Of a stretch of 64,000 nt of DNA, positions 26,524 to 34,619 are shown piece after piece. Position 1 is the first letter of the stretch. Each line of letters begins with the position of its first letter. The notes beneath the pieces are model-generated. The model saw only the letters and a list, made by a program, of their open reading frames with translations. It searched no databases and was not told where the DNA came from. Position numbers and translations under genes: made by a program. Source of the stretch: Providencia sp. R33 (GTDB lineage: Bacteria > Pseudomonadota > Gammaproteobacteria > Enterobacterales > Enterobacteriaceae); NCBI RefSeq assembly GCF_019343475.1, contig NZ_CP072453.1, positions 1,488,001 through 1,552,000 of the forward strand. Reading direction: 5' to 3'.

Positions 26524-26559
26524 TAATTGCAATTGCAATGATTGTAGTTGCAATTATAA
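26524..26559. promoter_or_regulatory. TTGCAATTGCAA-type operators upstream of half-AceE gene
   Basis: AATTGCAATTGCAAT (26524-26538) and TAGTTGCAATTATAA (26545-26559) lie just upstream of the ATG at 26503 and repeat the motif found between aceE and marR. The outer TTATAATTGC / GCAATTATAA arms make one larger dyad. Confidence 0.65.
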
Positions 26560-26586
26560 GATGAAGTCAAATGAAGCCTAACGCCA

Positions 26587-27231
26587 TTATTTTTTAATAA
26601 CAAGCTCAGTAACACCTTGGTAGATAAGCCTTGTCGCCAATGTTCCTAAAATCAACCCGACCACTTTCCCCACCACTTTATGGATACGGGAATAGCTCCG
26701 TCTAACCGATGAAAGAGAAAATGTTTGGCAGAGAATAATTCGCCATATCAATGAAGCCAACACGATCCCAAGCCAAATCACCAGTTTTGTCCATAATGGC
26801 GTTGAGGGAGAGATAGTGGTTGAGAAAATACTCATGAAAAACAGCACGGTTTGCGGATTTGAAAGATCGGAAATTAAACCACGGCGAAAATACACACCTT
26901 TCGGGAAATGTTCAGTAATATTCTCGGTGGATAAATTGAGTTGGGTTTTATTTTTAAAAACGCTAATCGCGTAATACAACAAATACAATCCGCCTAGTAC
27001 TTTAATTAACGAAAACAACGCACCAAACTCTGACATTAAGGTTACAAGACCAAATAACCCAAGGCCAGAATAAATGGCATTACCTAAAACAACGCCATAA
27101 CCGCAGGTCAGCCCCGCTTTTTTCCCTGAACTAAGCGTGGTTTGGACAACAATAAATAAATTGGCGCCAGGATTAAAAAACGTCAGTATAAATAAAAATA
27201 GAGTGATAATAATGCTATGTAACGGATCCAT
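26587..27231 (-). CDS. LysE/RhtB family amino-acid exporter
   Basis: This 214-residue inner-membrane protein has about six hydrophobic segments. The N-terminal FFNPGANLFIVVQTTLSSGKKAGL and GLGLFGLVTL, and the KVLGGLYLLYYAISVFKN stretch around residues 73-90, fit the LysE/RhtB superfamily, which exports amino acids such as threonine, homoserine or lysine. The Pro in NPG is the family hallmark. It is on the same strand as the half-AceE gene and upstream of it, but operator sites in between suggest separate control. Confidence 0.87.
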   Translation of the reverse strand: MDPLHSIIITLFLFILTFFNPGANLFIVVQTTLSSGKKAGLTCGYGVVLGNAIYSGLGLFGLVTLMSEFGALFSLIKVLGGLYLLYYAISVFKNKTQLNLSTENITEHFPKGVYFRRGLISDLSNPQTVLFFMSIFSTTISPSTPLWTKLVIWLGIVLASLIWRIILCQTFSLSSVRRSYSRIHKVVGKVVGLILGTLATRLIYQGVTELVIKK

Positions 27232-27345
27232 AATTTTGTCTTCGAAAATTTAGGGTTTTCCATTATAGGCACGAAATTATTATCAACTCTATTTCAAAAT
27301 GCAGATTTACTGCACAAAATCAGGGTGATTATCCGACAAGTTGTA

Positions 27346-27807
27346 TTATTGGCTTAACATTTTTTTTCGTTGTAATAACCATTTATCTAATTCATTTGCA
27401 AATTGCTGGCGATCCCGTTGGTTTAAACTTGCAGGGCCTCCAGTTTGCACGCCACTTGCCCGCATCGTATCCATAAAATCACGGATATTCAGACGCTCAC
27501 GAATAGTTGCATCACTGTATCGTTCACCTCTAGGGTTCAAGGCGGACGCGCCCTTTTCCATCACTTCTGCGGCTAGAGGAATATCTGCAGTGATCACTAA
27601 ATCCCCTTTTTGCGCACGAAGAACGATTTCATTATCTGCGACATCAAAGCCTGCGGGAACTTGTAAGGTTTTTAAAAAACGAGATGGCGGAACCGACAAG
27701 CGTTGGTTGGCAACAAATGTAATTTGCACATTTTCTCTGTCAGCTGCGCGATATAAAACTTCTTTGATAACTTTAGGACACGCATCCGCATCAACCCATA
27801 TTTCCAT
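27346..27807 (-). CDS. yaiI: UPF0178 (DUF188) protein YaiI
   Basis: This 153-residue protein matches E. coli YaiI throughout: MEIWVDADACPKVIKEVLYR at the start, VPPSRF, DVADNEIV, GDLVITADIPLAAE, LNPRGERY and the SGVQTGGP segment. The family has conserved acidic residues in a PIN/NYN-like arrangement and is thought to be a nuclease-like protein, though its activity is not established. A TTG four codons upstream extends the frame, but ATG 27807 matches the family N-terminus. Confidence 0.92.
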   Translation of the reverse strand: MEIWVDADACPKVIKEVLYRAADRENVQITFVANQRLSVPPSRFLKTLQVPAGFDVADNEIVLRAQKGDLVITADIPLAAEVMEKGASALNPRGERYSDATIRERLNIRDFMDTMRASGVQTGGPASLNQRDRQQFANELDKWLLQRKKMLSQ

Positions 27808-27976
27808 TATTTTATCCAAAACTTAGCGGTATATTATGGGGATATCATAACACGATCACAGCAAGAAAAAGTACCGATGTGATTTGAGTAGTGTTTAATT
27901 AAACGTTATGTCGACCAAGTTTATCACTGATAATATTAGCAATTAATCTGAAATAAACTTGGTGATAATTGATAAA

Positions 27977-28468
27977 CTAAAGCACCATGACCATTTCATG
28001 CCATGTCATTCCACCATGATCTGACTCAGAGGGTTTGACATATTGGTAACCAAAATGTTTATACAAATCAACGTGGCGTTCTTTGCACATTAGATGAATA
28101 GTTTCTTTGTTATTTTTTCGCATTAAAGCAATGAATTCTTTCATCAATAACGATGAATAGCCTTTTCCTTGGTGATTTGGGTGGATCACAACCGACATAA
28201 TAACCACATTTGGCGCTTGTGCATCATGGCCGATGAGCTCTTTGAATTCTTCATCGGACATCACCACATCCCACGCACAGCCTGCATTAATGAAGCCAAC
28301 GATTTCACCTGCCACCTCCATGCATAAAAAACCTTGTGGGTACTGCGCTATTCGCGTTGCGATTTTTTCTTTGGTTGCTGCCTCATCCCCTTCATATGAC
28401 TCTATTTCAATGGCAAAACACGTTTCGACATCATGTAATGTCGCTTGTCTAAATACGGGGGGTTGCAT
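27977..28468 (-). CDS. GNAT family N-acetyltransferase
   Basis: This 163-residue protein has the GNAT fold with the acetyl-CoA pyrophosphate loop in VVIHPNHQGKGYSSLLMKEF (motif A, about residues 94-113) and a C-terminal HMLCKE... DLYKHFGYQ segment. It resembles arylalkylamine-type or small-molecule acetyltransferases, but the substrate cannot be told from sequence. ATG 28468 follows AGAGG. It lies between yaiI and an MFS exporter, in the same direction as both. Confidence 0.85.
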   Translation of the reverse strand: MQPPVFRQATLHDVETCFAIEIESYEGDEAATKEKIATRIAQYPQGFLCMEVAGEIVGFINAGCAWDVVMSDEEFKELIGHDAQAPNVVIMSVVIHPNHQGKGYSSLLMKEFIALMRKNNKETIHLMCKERHVDLYKHFGYQYVKPSESDHGGMTWHEMVMVL

Positions 28469-28513
28469 TTAATAACCTCTTATTCTTTATTTGTACTTAT
28501 TTTATTTTCCAAA

Positions 28514-29734
28514 CTATGGGCAACTATTTTCGCACGTTTTCGTCATTTTTTGCAGCGCATTGAGTTGTAAATAACTTAATGCCGTGGACAATAGAACAAA
28601 TACGCCTCCAATGATCGCCACAAGAAAAGCAGCATACAACCCATAAGTATCAACCATTTTTCCCGTCATCATTGCACCGATAGCCACACCAATATTTAAC
28701 CCTGCGAGTAACCACGTCATTCCTTCTGTTAACCGATTTTGCGGAACGATATTTTCCACTAATGACATTGCAATAATCATGGTTGGTGCAAAGAAAAGCC
28801 CCGAAATAAACACTACAAGCGCGAGGGAATAAACGCCACCTACCCACCACATTGGCACAATAGATAAGAATGTCATAACCCCACTAATGAATAATAAGCG
28901 TGGTAATGGTGTTTTTAAATTGAGCGCCCCGAAAACCAAGCCCATCGCACAAGAACCTATCGCGTAAGCGGATAAAACTAAACTTGCCGCAGCGGGTTGC
29001 TGTTGTAATTGTGCGAGTGTGACACTTAATATATCCACCGAACCAACAATAACCCCTAATGCAATCATTAATGCGATCAGCAATTGTAAGCTTGTCATCG
29101 ACAAAATCGATTTTTGCTTTGGTGTTAACATTTCCAAAGTGACAACATGGGGTTCTGTACTGCGTTGTTGCACAAGGAGCATCACACCCATCAGCAATAA
29201 AACAGCGGCAACCAACAAGCCCGCTTGCGGAAATAAAGCAACAGTCAACCCAACTGACAACGGCGGCCCTGCAATAAACGTCGCATCATCAAAAACAGTT
29301 TCAAGTGAATAAGCCGTTTGTAGGATAGGTTGCCCTTTATACAATGCCGTCCACCGTGCTCTTATCATAGCCGACATACTGGGCATCGCACCGGCTAAAA
29401 ACGCGCCAATAAATAACCCTGCATTAGGTAATGCCAGCCACGTTGTCGTAACGAGCAACATAACTCCCAATAAGCTGATAAGCGTGACTACGGGTAACAC
29501 TCGATACTGACCCAATTTATCAACTAATCGGGAAATTTGTGGCGACAGCAATGCGTAGGTAAGCACAAATGTTGCTGAAACTAACCCCGCTAACGTATAA
29601 CTTCCCTTTAATTGTGCCAGCATAGTGATGATACCGATGCCCATCATCGGTAACGCGAGGCGAGCAAGTAACCCTGCGATAACAAAGCGCTGGCTTCCTT
29701 TAGCTTGGAAGAGTTCTTGATAGCGACTTAGCAT
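28514..29734 (-). CDS. MFS transporter, TetR-controlled
   Basis: This 406-residue protein has twelve hydrophobic segments and the MFS layout, including a motif-A-like loop SRLVDKLGQYR after the second helix. It is divergent from a TetR gene, with a 27-bp palindromic operator in the gap, the classic arrangement of an inducible efflux pump. The substrate is unknown; drug or metabolite efflux is the likeliest role. Confidence 0.87.
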   Translation of the reverse strand: MLSRYQELFQAKGSQRFVIAGLLARLALPMMGIGIITMLAQLKGSYTLAGLVSATFVLTYALLSPQISRLVDKLGQYRVLPVVTLISLLGVMLLVTTTWLALPNAGLFIGAFLAGAMPSMSAMIRARWTALYKGQPILQTAYSLETVFDDATFIAGPPLSVGLTVALFPQAGLLVAAVLLLMGVMLLVQQRSTEPHVVTLEMLTPKQKSILSMTSLQLLIALMIALGVIVGSVDILSVTLAQLQQQPAAASLVLSAYAIGSCAMGLVFGALNLKTPLPRLLFISGVMTFLSIVPMWWVGGVYSLALVVFISGLFFAPTMIIAMSLVENIVPQNRLTEGMTWLLAGLNIGVAIGAMMTGKMVDTYGLYAAFLVAIIGGVFVLLSTALSYLQLNALQKMTKTCENSCP

Positions 29735-29756
29735 GTAAGCTCCCTATGATAAATTC

Positions 29757-29783
29757 ATTATACATACAACACGTATGTATAAT
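29757..29783. promoter_or_regulatory. Perfect 11-bp-arm palindrome, TetR operator candidate
   Basis: ATTATACATAC and GTATGTATAAT flank a five-base centre (AACAC) midway between the divergent MFS and TetR genes. The symmetry is perfect, and the size and place are those of a TetR-family operator controlling both genes. Confidence 0.8.
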
Positions 29784-29843
29784 AATGATATAATCATACA
29801 CGGTGAATGTAAATAACGAGACTCCGTGTTTATAAGAGGTTTT

Positions 29844-30425
29844 ATGGCAAGAAGAACGCAAGCTCAAATGGAAGAAACCCGCGAGCTTTTATTAACCACT
29901 GCACGAGAACACTTTAGCCGTTTGGGTTTTGCAGCAACCTCCATGGATGAAATTGCGGCAAGCGTTGATTTAACTCGAGGTGCTCTTTACCATCATTTTG
30001 GTGATAAAAAAGGTTTATTTACCGCTGTTGTTGAACAGATTGATAACGAAATGAATGGTCGGTTGCAAAAAATCTCTACCAATTCCACTAACCTGTGGAA
30101 CAACTTCCGTCTACGCTGCCATGCCTATTTAGAAATGGCATTAGAGCCTGATTATCAACAGATTATCTTACGAGATGCCAAATCTGTTGTGGCTGAAGAT
30201 CTTGCAAAATCAAATCTTAAATGCACTGAACAAGTCGATATCTTGCTACAGGAATTAATGAGCAAACAGATTATTGGCAATGTTAATACCCGCGCCCTTG
30301 CCTTTTTAATCAATGGCGGGCTTGCTGAATCTGCCTATTGGATTTCTCAGGCCAATAGCCAAGAACGTTTACAGCAAAGTATTCAAGCTATTGATAAAAT
30401 CATTGATGGGTTACGCGAAAACTAA
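29844..30425 (+). CDS. TetR/AcrR family repressor
   Basis: This 193-residue regulator has an N-terminal helix-turn-helix (about residues 10-56: FSRLGFAATSMDEIAASVDLTRGALYHHFGDKKGLF) and a helical ligand-binding C-terminal domain. ATG 29844 follows AAGAGG; an upstream in-frame Met at 29826 lacks a ribosome site. It begins MARRTQAQMEETRELLL, like repressors of RND/MFS pumps (AcrR type). It should repress the divergent MFS gene through the palindrome between them. Its stop overlaps the converging DUF4184 stop by four bases. Confidence 0.9.
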   Translation: MARRTQAQMEETRELLLTTAREHFSRLGFAATSMDEIAASVDLTRGALYHHFGDKKGLFTAVVEQIDNEMNGRLQKISTNSTNLWNNFRLRCHAYLEMALEPDYQQIILRDAKSVVAEDLAKSNLKCTEQVDILLQELMSKQIIGNVNTRALAFLINGGLAESAYWISQANSQERLQQSIQAIDKIIDGLREN

Positions 30426-31183
30426 TCGTTAGCTACCCTATTTTGTTTATATAAGGTATTGAGCCTATAGGCGAATAATAATACGATTAGCAAAAATACA
30501 GGTACCGTTAGCGTTAACTCTAAATAAACGAACCGATTGAAATTAAAACCATTTACTTTCGGCGTTAGCCAATAAGCTAAAGGCAACGTCGATACGCATG
30601 CAAGCCCACCAATCACAATTAATCGCTTTAACTTTTTCTTGTTTTCACTTTTAATTTCATTGGGCTGCATACGATGGAATTGAAAATATTGATAACACAG
30701 ATAGGCTAATCCCCCCGCAGAACTAAGGTGCTGTAATAATTTATAAAACGCAATTTCTTGGCTATCAGACATCGCAAACAGCTTCATTTGCAAAAATGAA
30801 ATTTCCCGTACAAATGCCCCTGATTCATGTGTAAAACTATCCCACATAATATGTGTTAATGCCCCGATATACAGTGAAATAAAGACAACTAACGTTTGTC
30901 GAATAGTGAGTTTATTCATAGTATGAATAGTAAAAGGGCTCATTCTATTCAACACGGGCGCCATTTTTTGCGTTAACCAATAAACTAATAAACACAGTGG
31001 CAACCCTGCATAAAACCAACCAATAGAATCATGGGCCATTGATGCGGCTTTGTACCACGTTAGCGAATAGAATAAGTCTGGGCTCAAGCTACCTAAAATA
31101 AGTGCAGGCAAACTTAACCAACGGAAATATTTGGCCTGTTTAATGGGAAAAACGACAGCGGGATGGGAAAACGTCCAAGGCAT
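30422..31183 (-). CDS. DUF4184 family membrane protein
   Basis: This 253-residue protein has about six hydrophobic segments. The N-terminus PWTFSHPAVVFPIK and SPDLFY, and THIMWDSFTHESG mid-protein, are the conserved histidine- and aspartate-containing motifs of the DUF4184 family, reminiscent of membrane-bound metal-dependent hydrolases (YdjM type). The frame extends four codons upstream, but the Met directly before PWTFSHP is the family start. Its function is unknown. Confidence 0.85.
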   Translation of the reverse strand: MPWTFSHPAVVFPIKQAKYFRWLSLPALILGSLSPDLFYSLTWYKAASMAHDSIGWFYAGLPLCLLVYWLTQKMAPVLNRMSPFTIHTMNKLTIRQTLVVFISLYIGALTHIMWDSFTHESGAFVREISFLQMKLFAMSDSQEIAFYKLLQHLSSAGGLAYLCYQYFQFHRMQPNEIKSENKKKLKRLIVIGGLACVSTLPLAYWLTPKVNGFNFNRFVYLELTLTVPVFLLIVLLFAYRLNTLYKQNRVAND

Positions 31184-31303
31184 ACTCGCGACCAACGCAA
31201 TTGAATAAATATCAGGATAGTGCCGTTTTATTTGTAAAAACGATATACGAGAAATCGGAAAAATTTGCCCACAAATTCATGTGGGCTATAAAGCTAAGGT
31301 AAA

Positions 31304-32329
31304 CTAGATGAGCGAATTGAAAGTTTGTTTCAACTTTTCAATATCTTGTGCCGTCGTTGACCAAGAGGTACAAAAACGTAGGCAGGTTGTGTCTGCTGTT
31401 GGCTGGCAAACTTTACTGACGACATAGTGAGCCAACACTTTATCACTTAGCGAGCTAGGTAAAATCACAAAAACTTGGTTTGATTCTACAGGTGCTAAAA
31501 AGCCGAACCCTTTTTCGCTAAAGAAATTGGCAAGTTCACTTGCAGCATCGTTGATTTGCTGACCTAACTTAAAATAAAGGTCGTCATTAAATAGTGCTTC
31601 AAACTGCGCAGCTAATAACCAGCCTTTAGCTTGTAACCCGCCTTTTTGCTTAATGCTATAACGAAAATCAGATTTTATCGCGGGGTTTAAAATCACTAAA
31701 ATCTCACCAGTCAATGCCCCAATTTTTGTTCCACCGATGTAGAAAACATCCGTGAGTTGTGCGATATCTTCAATGGTTAAATCACTGACTGGGGACATCA
31801 AACCCGATGCTAGACGTGCTCCGTCCATAAATAGGAACAAACCATTTTCGTCGCAAATTTTACGCAGAGCAACTAGCTCCGCTTTGCGATACACCGTACC
31901 AATTTCAGTGGAGTTACTGATATAAACAACTTTTGGTTGAACTGAATGCTCATCGGGATGTTCAGACAATACTTTTTCAATATGCGCTGGTGTCAGTTTC
32001 CCAGAGCCAGATTCTACTGTGATAACTTTATGCCCAGATGCTTCAATCGCCCCTGTTTCGTGAACATCAATATGACCACCAACAACGGAGATCACCGCTT
32101 GGTGTGGACGTAAAATATGGGAAATCGTCGTTAAATTGGTGATCGTTCCGCCGTTAAAGAAATGGATATCCGCATTAGGCTGACCAATACGGTGTTTAAC
32201 TTGCTCAGCAACTTGCTTGCACAGACCGTCTGTACCATAACCTGTAAAACGTTTCCCAGCTAAGTTGTTCAATGCTTCCATCACGTTAGGATGCGCAATT
32301 TCGTTATAATCATTTGTAAAGCTGTACAT
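31304..32329 (-). CDS. Threonine aldolase / beta-eliminating lyase family PLP enzyme
   Basis: This 341-residue fold-type I PLP enzyme has the layout of low-specificity threonine aldolases: MYSFTNDYNEIAHPNVMEAL at the start, GGHIDVHETGAIE, FLFMDGARLASGL (PLP-binding Asp and Arg) and the Schiff-base Lys in FYIGGTKIGAL. It probably cleaves a beta-hydroxy amino acid to glycine and an aldehyde. A GTG four codons upstream is a poorer start than ATG 32329. It may instead be one of the aminotransferase-like relatives; substrate is not proven. Confidence 0.88.
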   Translation of the reverse strand: MYSFTNDYNEIAHPNVMEALNNLAGKRFTGYGTDGLCKQVAEQVKHRIGQPNADIHFFNGGTITNLTTISHILRPHQAVISVVGGHIDVHETGAIEASGHKVITVESGSGKLTPAHIEKVLSEHPDEHSVQPKVVYISNSTEIGTVYRKAELVALRKICDENGLFLFMDGARLASGLMSPVSDLTIEDIAQLTDVFYIGGTKIGALTGEILVILNPAIKSDFRYSIKQKGGLQAKGWLLAAQFEALFNDDLYFKLGQQINDAASELANFFSEKGFGFLAPVESNQVFVILPSSLSDKVLAHYVVSKVCQPTADTTCLRFCTSWSTTAQDIEKLKQTFNSLI

Positions 32330-32497
32330 TAATTCACCCACTAATACCCTGTTATGTAAATAATTAGCTAATAGTTATAGAGATAACTAATTTATTATTC
32401 AACGATCTTTTTTATCGTTCACTGATACAATTTTATAGGTACACAAAAATAACAGCTACCAACGAAATTTGTAAACAAAACCAACGCTTATAAACCG

Positions 32498-33133
32498 TTA
32501 CTTTTGTGAACGGCGAAATGTGAGATTAAAGCGGTATGGCCCCAGCAATGGGTGCTCACTCGCCTTTATGGTTCGAACACCATGGTAATTTAAACGGGAT
32601 TTTCCACCCCAAACCAGCACATCCCCATGTTCCAGTGTCAGGGCTATTTTGGGCGCTTCACGTGTAACACCGCCAAAATCAAATATGCAGGGTAACCCTA
32701 ATGAAAATGAAACAATCGGCTGTAAAAAATCCGCTTCGTCTTTATCTTGATGAAGTGATAGCTTAGTCCCCACAGCATATCGGTTAATCAAACAGGCATC
32801 TGGTTCAAACCCCAGAAAACCCGCTCTTTCTGCTGCTTCTTGGGCTAATTGGCGCAATATTATTGGCATGGGTTGCCAAGGTTGATTAGTGACAGGGTCA
32901 CTATTTGTATAGCGATACCCTGTTTTATCAGTCACCCACCCCCAATCACCGCAATTGCTCATCGCAACTGACATGCGGTACCCTCCCGGGGTTTCCATAT
33001 TTCTTAATGGAGATAGCAAAATAATGTCATTTAATGATTGTAATAACGCCTGACTATTGCCCAGTAAAAAACCTTTTAGCAAGAAAGCATTTGGTGCTAT
33101 CTCAATGGTGTTTTCATCATCAGAAAATAACAT
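32498..33133 (-). CDS. alkB: Alpha-ketoglutarate-dependent DNA repair dioxygenase AlkB
   Basis: This 211-residue Fe(II)/2-oxoglutarate oxygenase reverses N-alkyl damage such as 1-methyladenine and 3-methylcytosine by oxidative demethylation. The iron ligands are visible in LSLHQDKDE (HxD) and YHGVRTI (second His), and the 2-oxoglutarate-binding arginines in the C-terminal YRFNLTFRRS. NRYAVGTKLSLHQDKDE and FGGVTR match E. coli AlkB blocks. Here it stands alone, not fused or coupled to ada. Confidence 0.93.
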   Translation of the reverse strand: MLFSDDENTIEIAPNAFLLKGFLLGNSQALLQSLNDIILLSPLRNMETPGGYRMSVAMSNCGDWGWVTDKTGYRYTNSDPVTNQPWQPMPIILRQLAQEAAERAGFLGFEPDACLINRYAVGTKLSLHQDKDEADFLQPIVSFSLGLPCIFDFGGVTREAPKIALTLEHGDVLVWGGKSRLNYHGVRTIKASEHPLLGPYRFNLTFRRSQK

Positions 33134-33191
33134 ATTCGATTATCTCATTAATTTAACCGTAGTCACTCATAATACGCAGTTAAACATCGCT

Positions 33192-34049
33192 TCACCGTGC
33201 TTTGAGTGCTTCTGCGCGCTGGCTCACCCAAACACTGCCTAAAATCACTATCATGCCAATAAATTGCAAGGTACTAAGCTGTTGATTAAGGTAAAACCAC
33301 CCTAAAACCACGGCGCTAACCGGGCTAAGAAAACCTAACGATGCCACTGAACTCGGCCCTAACAACGCCAACCCGCGGAACCATAGTGCATAGGTTAATG
33401 CCCCACCAATTAAGGTTAAATAACTAAGCCCAATGATATTCACGGATGTTAACGTCGGCAATGCTGGCTCAAAAATGAAGGCAAATGGGAGTAAAATCAA
33501 ACCGCCCGCAGTTAATTGCCACGATGTAAAAGTTAATGCGCTAACGGGAGGTTGCCAACGACGGCTCATAACCGTGCCCGCGGCCATTGAAAATGCCCCA
33601 GCCAAGCCAGCTATCACGCCAACCCAATCTAGCGCAGCTGTAGGTGTTAACAGCAAAATCGCCACACCAACAATTCCGCTAAGCGAAGCGATTACTGAAA
33701 CACTGGACAAACGGTTATTCAATAACCAACGACTTAAAAACAGTACAATTAGTGGCTGTACAGCCCCCACCGTTGCGGCAACACCACCGGGTAGACGGTA
33801 AGCTGCAATAAACAATAACCACCAAAACAGTGAAAAGTTCAACGCCCCTAAAATAGCCACTCGCAACCACCAAATCCCTGAAGGTAGTTGGCGTAAAAGT
33901 AGCATCAACAACAACCCCGCAGGCAATGCACGTAAAACAGCCAATGTTAATGGTAAACCCGAGGGCAGCATTTCAGTCGTCACCAAATAGGTGCTTCCCC
34001 ACACAATGGGGGCTAATGCAGTAAAACATAAAACAACATAGCGATTCAT
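33192..34049 (-). CDS. EamA/DMT family transporter
   Basis: This 285-residue inner-membrane protein has ten hydrophobic segments arranged as two EamA repeats (WGSTYLVTTEMLPSGLPL near the start; the second repeat from about residue 145). It follows AAGG at ATG 34049; a longer frame exists upstream but only because the operator repeats happen to be open (they read IYLDVK and YLDIK). It is divergent from a MarR gene, so it is probably an exporter of a compound the MarR protein senses. Confidence 0.88.
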   Translation of the reverse strand: MNRYVVLCFTALAPIVWGSTYLVTTEMLPSGLPLTLAVLRALPAGLLLMLLLRQLPSGIWWLRVAILGALNFSLFWWLLFIAAYRLPGGVAATVGAVQPLIVLFLSRWLLNNRLSSVSVIASLSGIVGVAILLLTPTAALDWVGVIAGLAGAFSMAAGTVMSRRWQPPVSALTFTSWQLTAGGLILLPFAFIFEPALPTLTSVNIIGLSYLTLIGGALTYALWFRGLALLGPSSVASLGFLSPVSAVVLGWFYLNQQLSTLQFIGMIVILGSVWVSQRAEALKAR

Positions 34050-34067
34050 AGTTTGACCTTCAATATT

Positions 34068-34112
34068 TATCTTGATGTCAAGATAGTTTTTATTTACCTT
34101 GACGTCAAGATA
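34068..34112. promoter_or_regulatory. Two tandem palindromic MarR operators
   Basis: TATCTTGATGTCAAGATA (34068-34085) and TACCTTGACGTCAAGATA (34095-34112) are near-identical 18-bp palindromes with half-site TCAAGATA, in the 84-bp gap between the divergent EamA and MarR genes. Their centres are 27 bp apart, about two and a half helical turns. Confidence 0.82.
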
Positions 34113-34133
34113 AATAAAGCCCATTATTTACCT

Positions 34134-34619
34134 ATGGATAGAATCGATAAAATCACTCAACAATGGGAGCGTGAGCGCCCAGATCTCGATATTAGCCCAA
34201 TGGGGTTAATTGGTCGGTTAGGCAATATTGCCTATCATCTCACCCGTGAAATGGAAAAAGTCTTCGCTGAATTTGGCCTTAATCGGTCAAGTTTTGATGT
34301 GCTGGCGACTTTACGGCGCTCTGGTAAACCTTACACCCTGAGCCCGGGGGATATGCTTGCGACACTAATGGTAACGTCGGGAACTATGACAAACCGCATT
34401 GATCAACTGGAAAAAGCGGGGTTAGTCTCCCGCCACACCAACCCAGATGATGGTCGAGGTTTTTTAGTTTCACTGACTGATGAAGGGCTAACCTTAATTA
34501 ATCAAGTCATTGAGGCTCATACAAAAAACCAAGCACGGTTAGTGGCAAAGTTGACGTTGGAAGAGCAACAGGCGCTCAACCAACTATTACGGACATTTCT
34601 CGCAACGTTTGAACCTTAA
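34134..34619 (+). CDS. MarR family transcriptional regulator (divergent from EamA transporter)
   Basis: This 161-residue winged-helix protein has MLATLMVTSGTMTNRIDQLE (recognition helix) and a wing HTNPDDGRGFLVSLTDEGL. The first in-frame Met lies within the operators; ATG 34134, after a short leader, gives the normal start MDRIDKITQQWERERPDLD, as in many MarR regulators paired with EamA exporters. Twin palindromes upstream are probably its sites. Its stop overlaps the converging yehQ-like stop by four bases. Confidence 0.88.
   Translation: MDRIDKITQQWERERPDLDISPMGLIGRLGNIAYHLTREMEKVFAEFGLNRSSFDVLATLRRSGKPYTLSPGDMLATLMVTSGTMTNRIDQLEKAGLVSRHTNPDDGRGFLVSLTDEGLTLINQVIEAHTKNQARLVAKLTLEEQQALNQLLRTFLATFEP

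Noticed and set aside
27341..27826. 161-codon frame antisense to yaiI
   Set aside because: The opposite strand encodes a protein matching YaiI end to end; the antisense frame has no recognisable family.
34053..34133. Apparent N-terminal extensions of the MarR and EamA frames rich in IYLDVK-like repeats
   Set aside because: The repeated peptide is just the translation of the two palindromic operators; both genes have better downstream ATG codons with ribosome sites.
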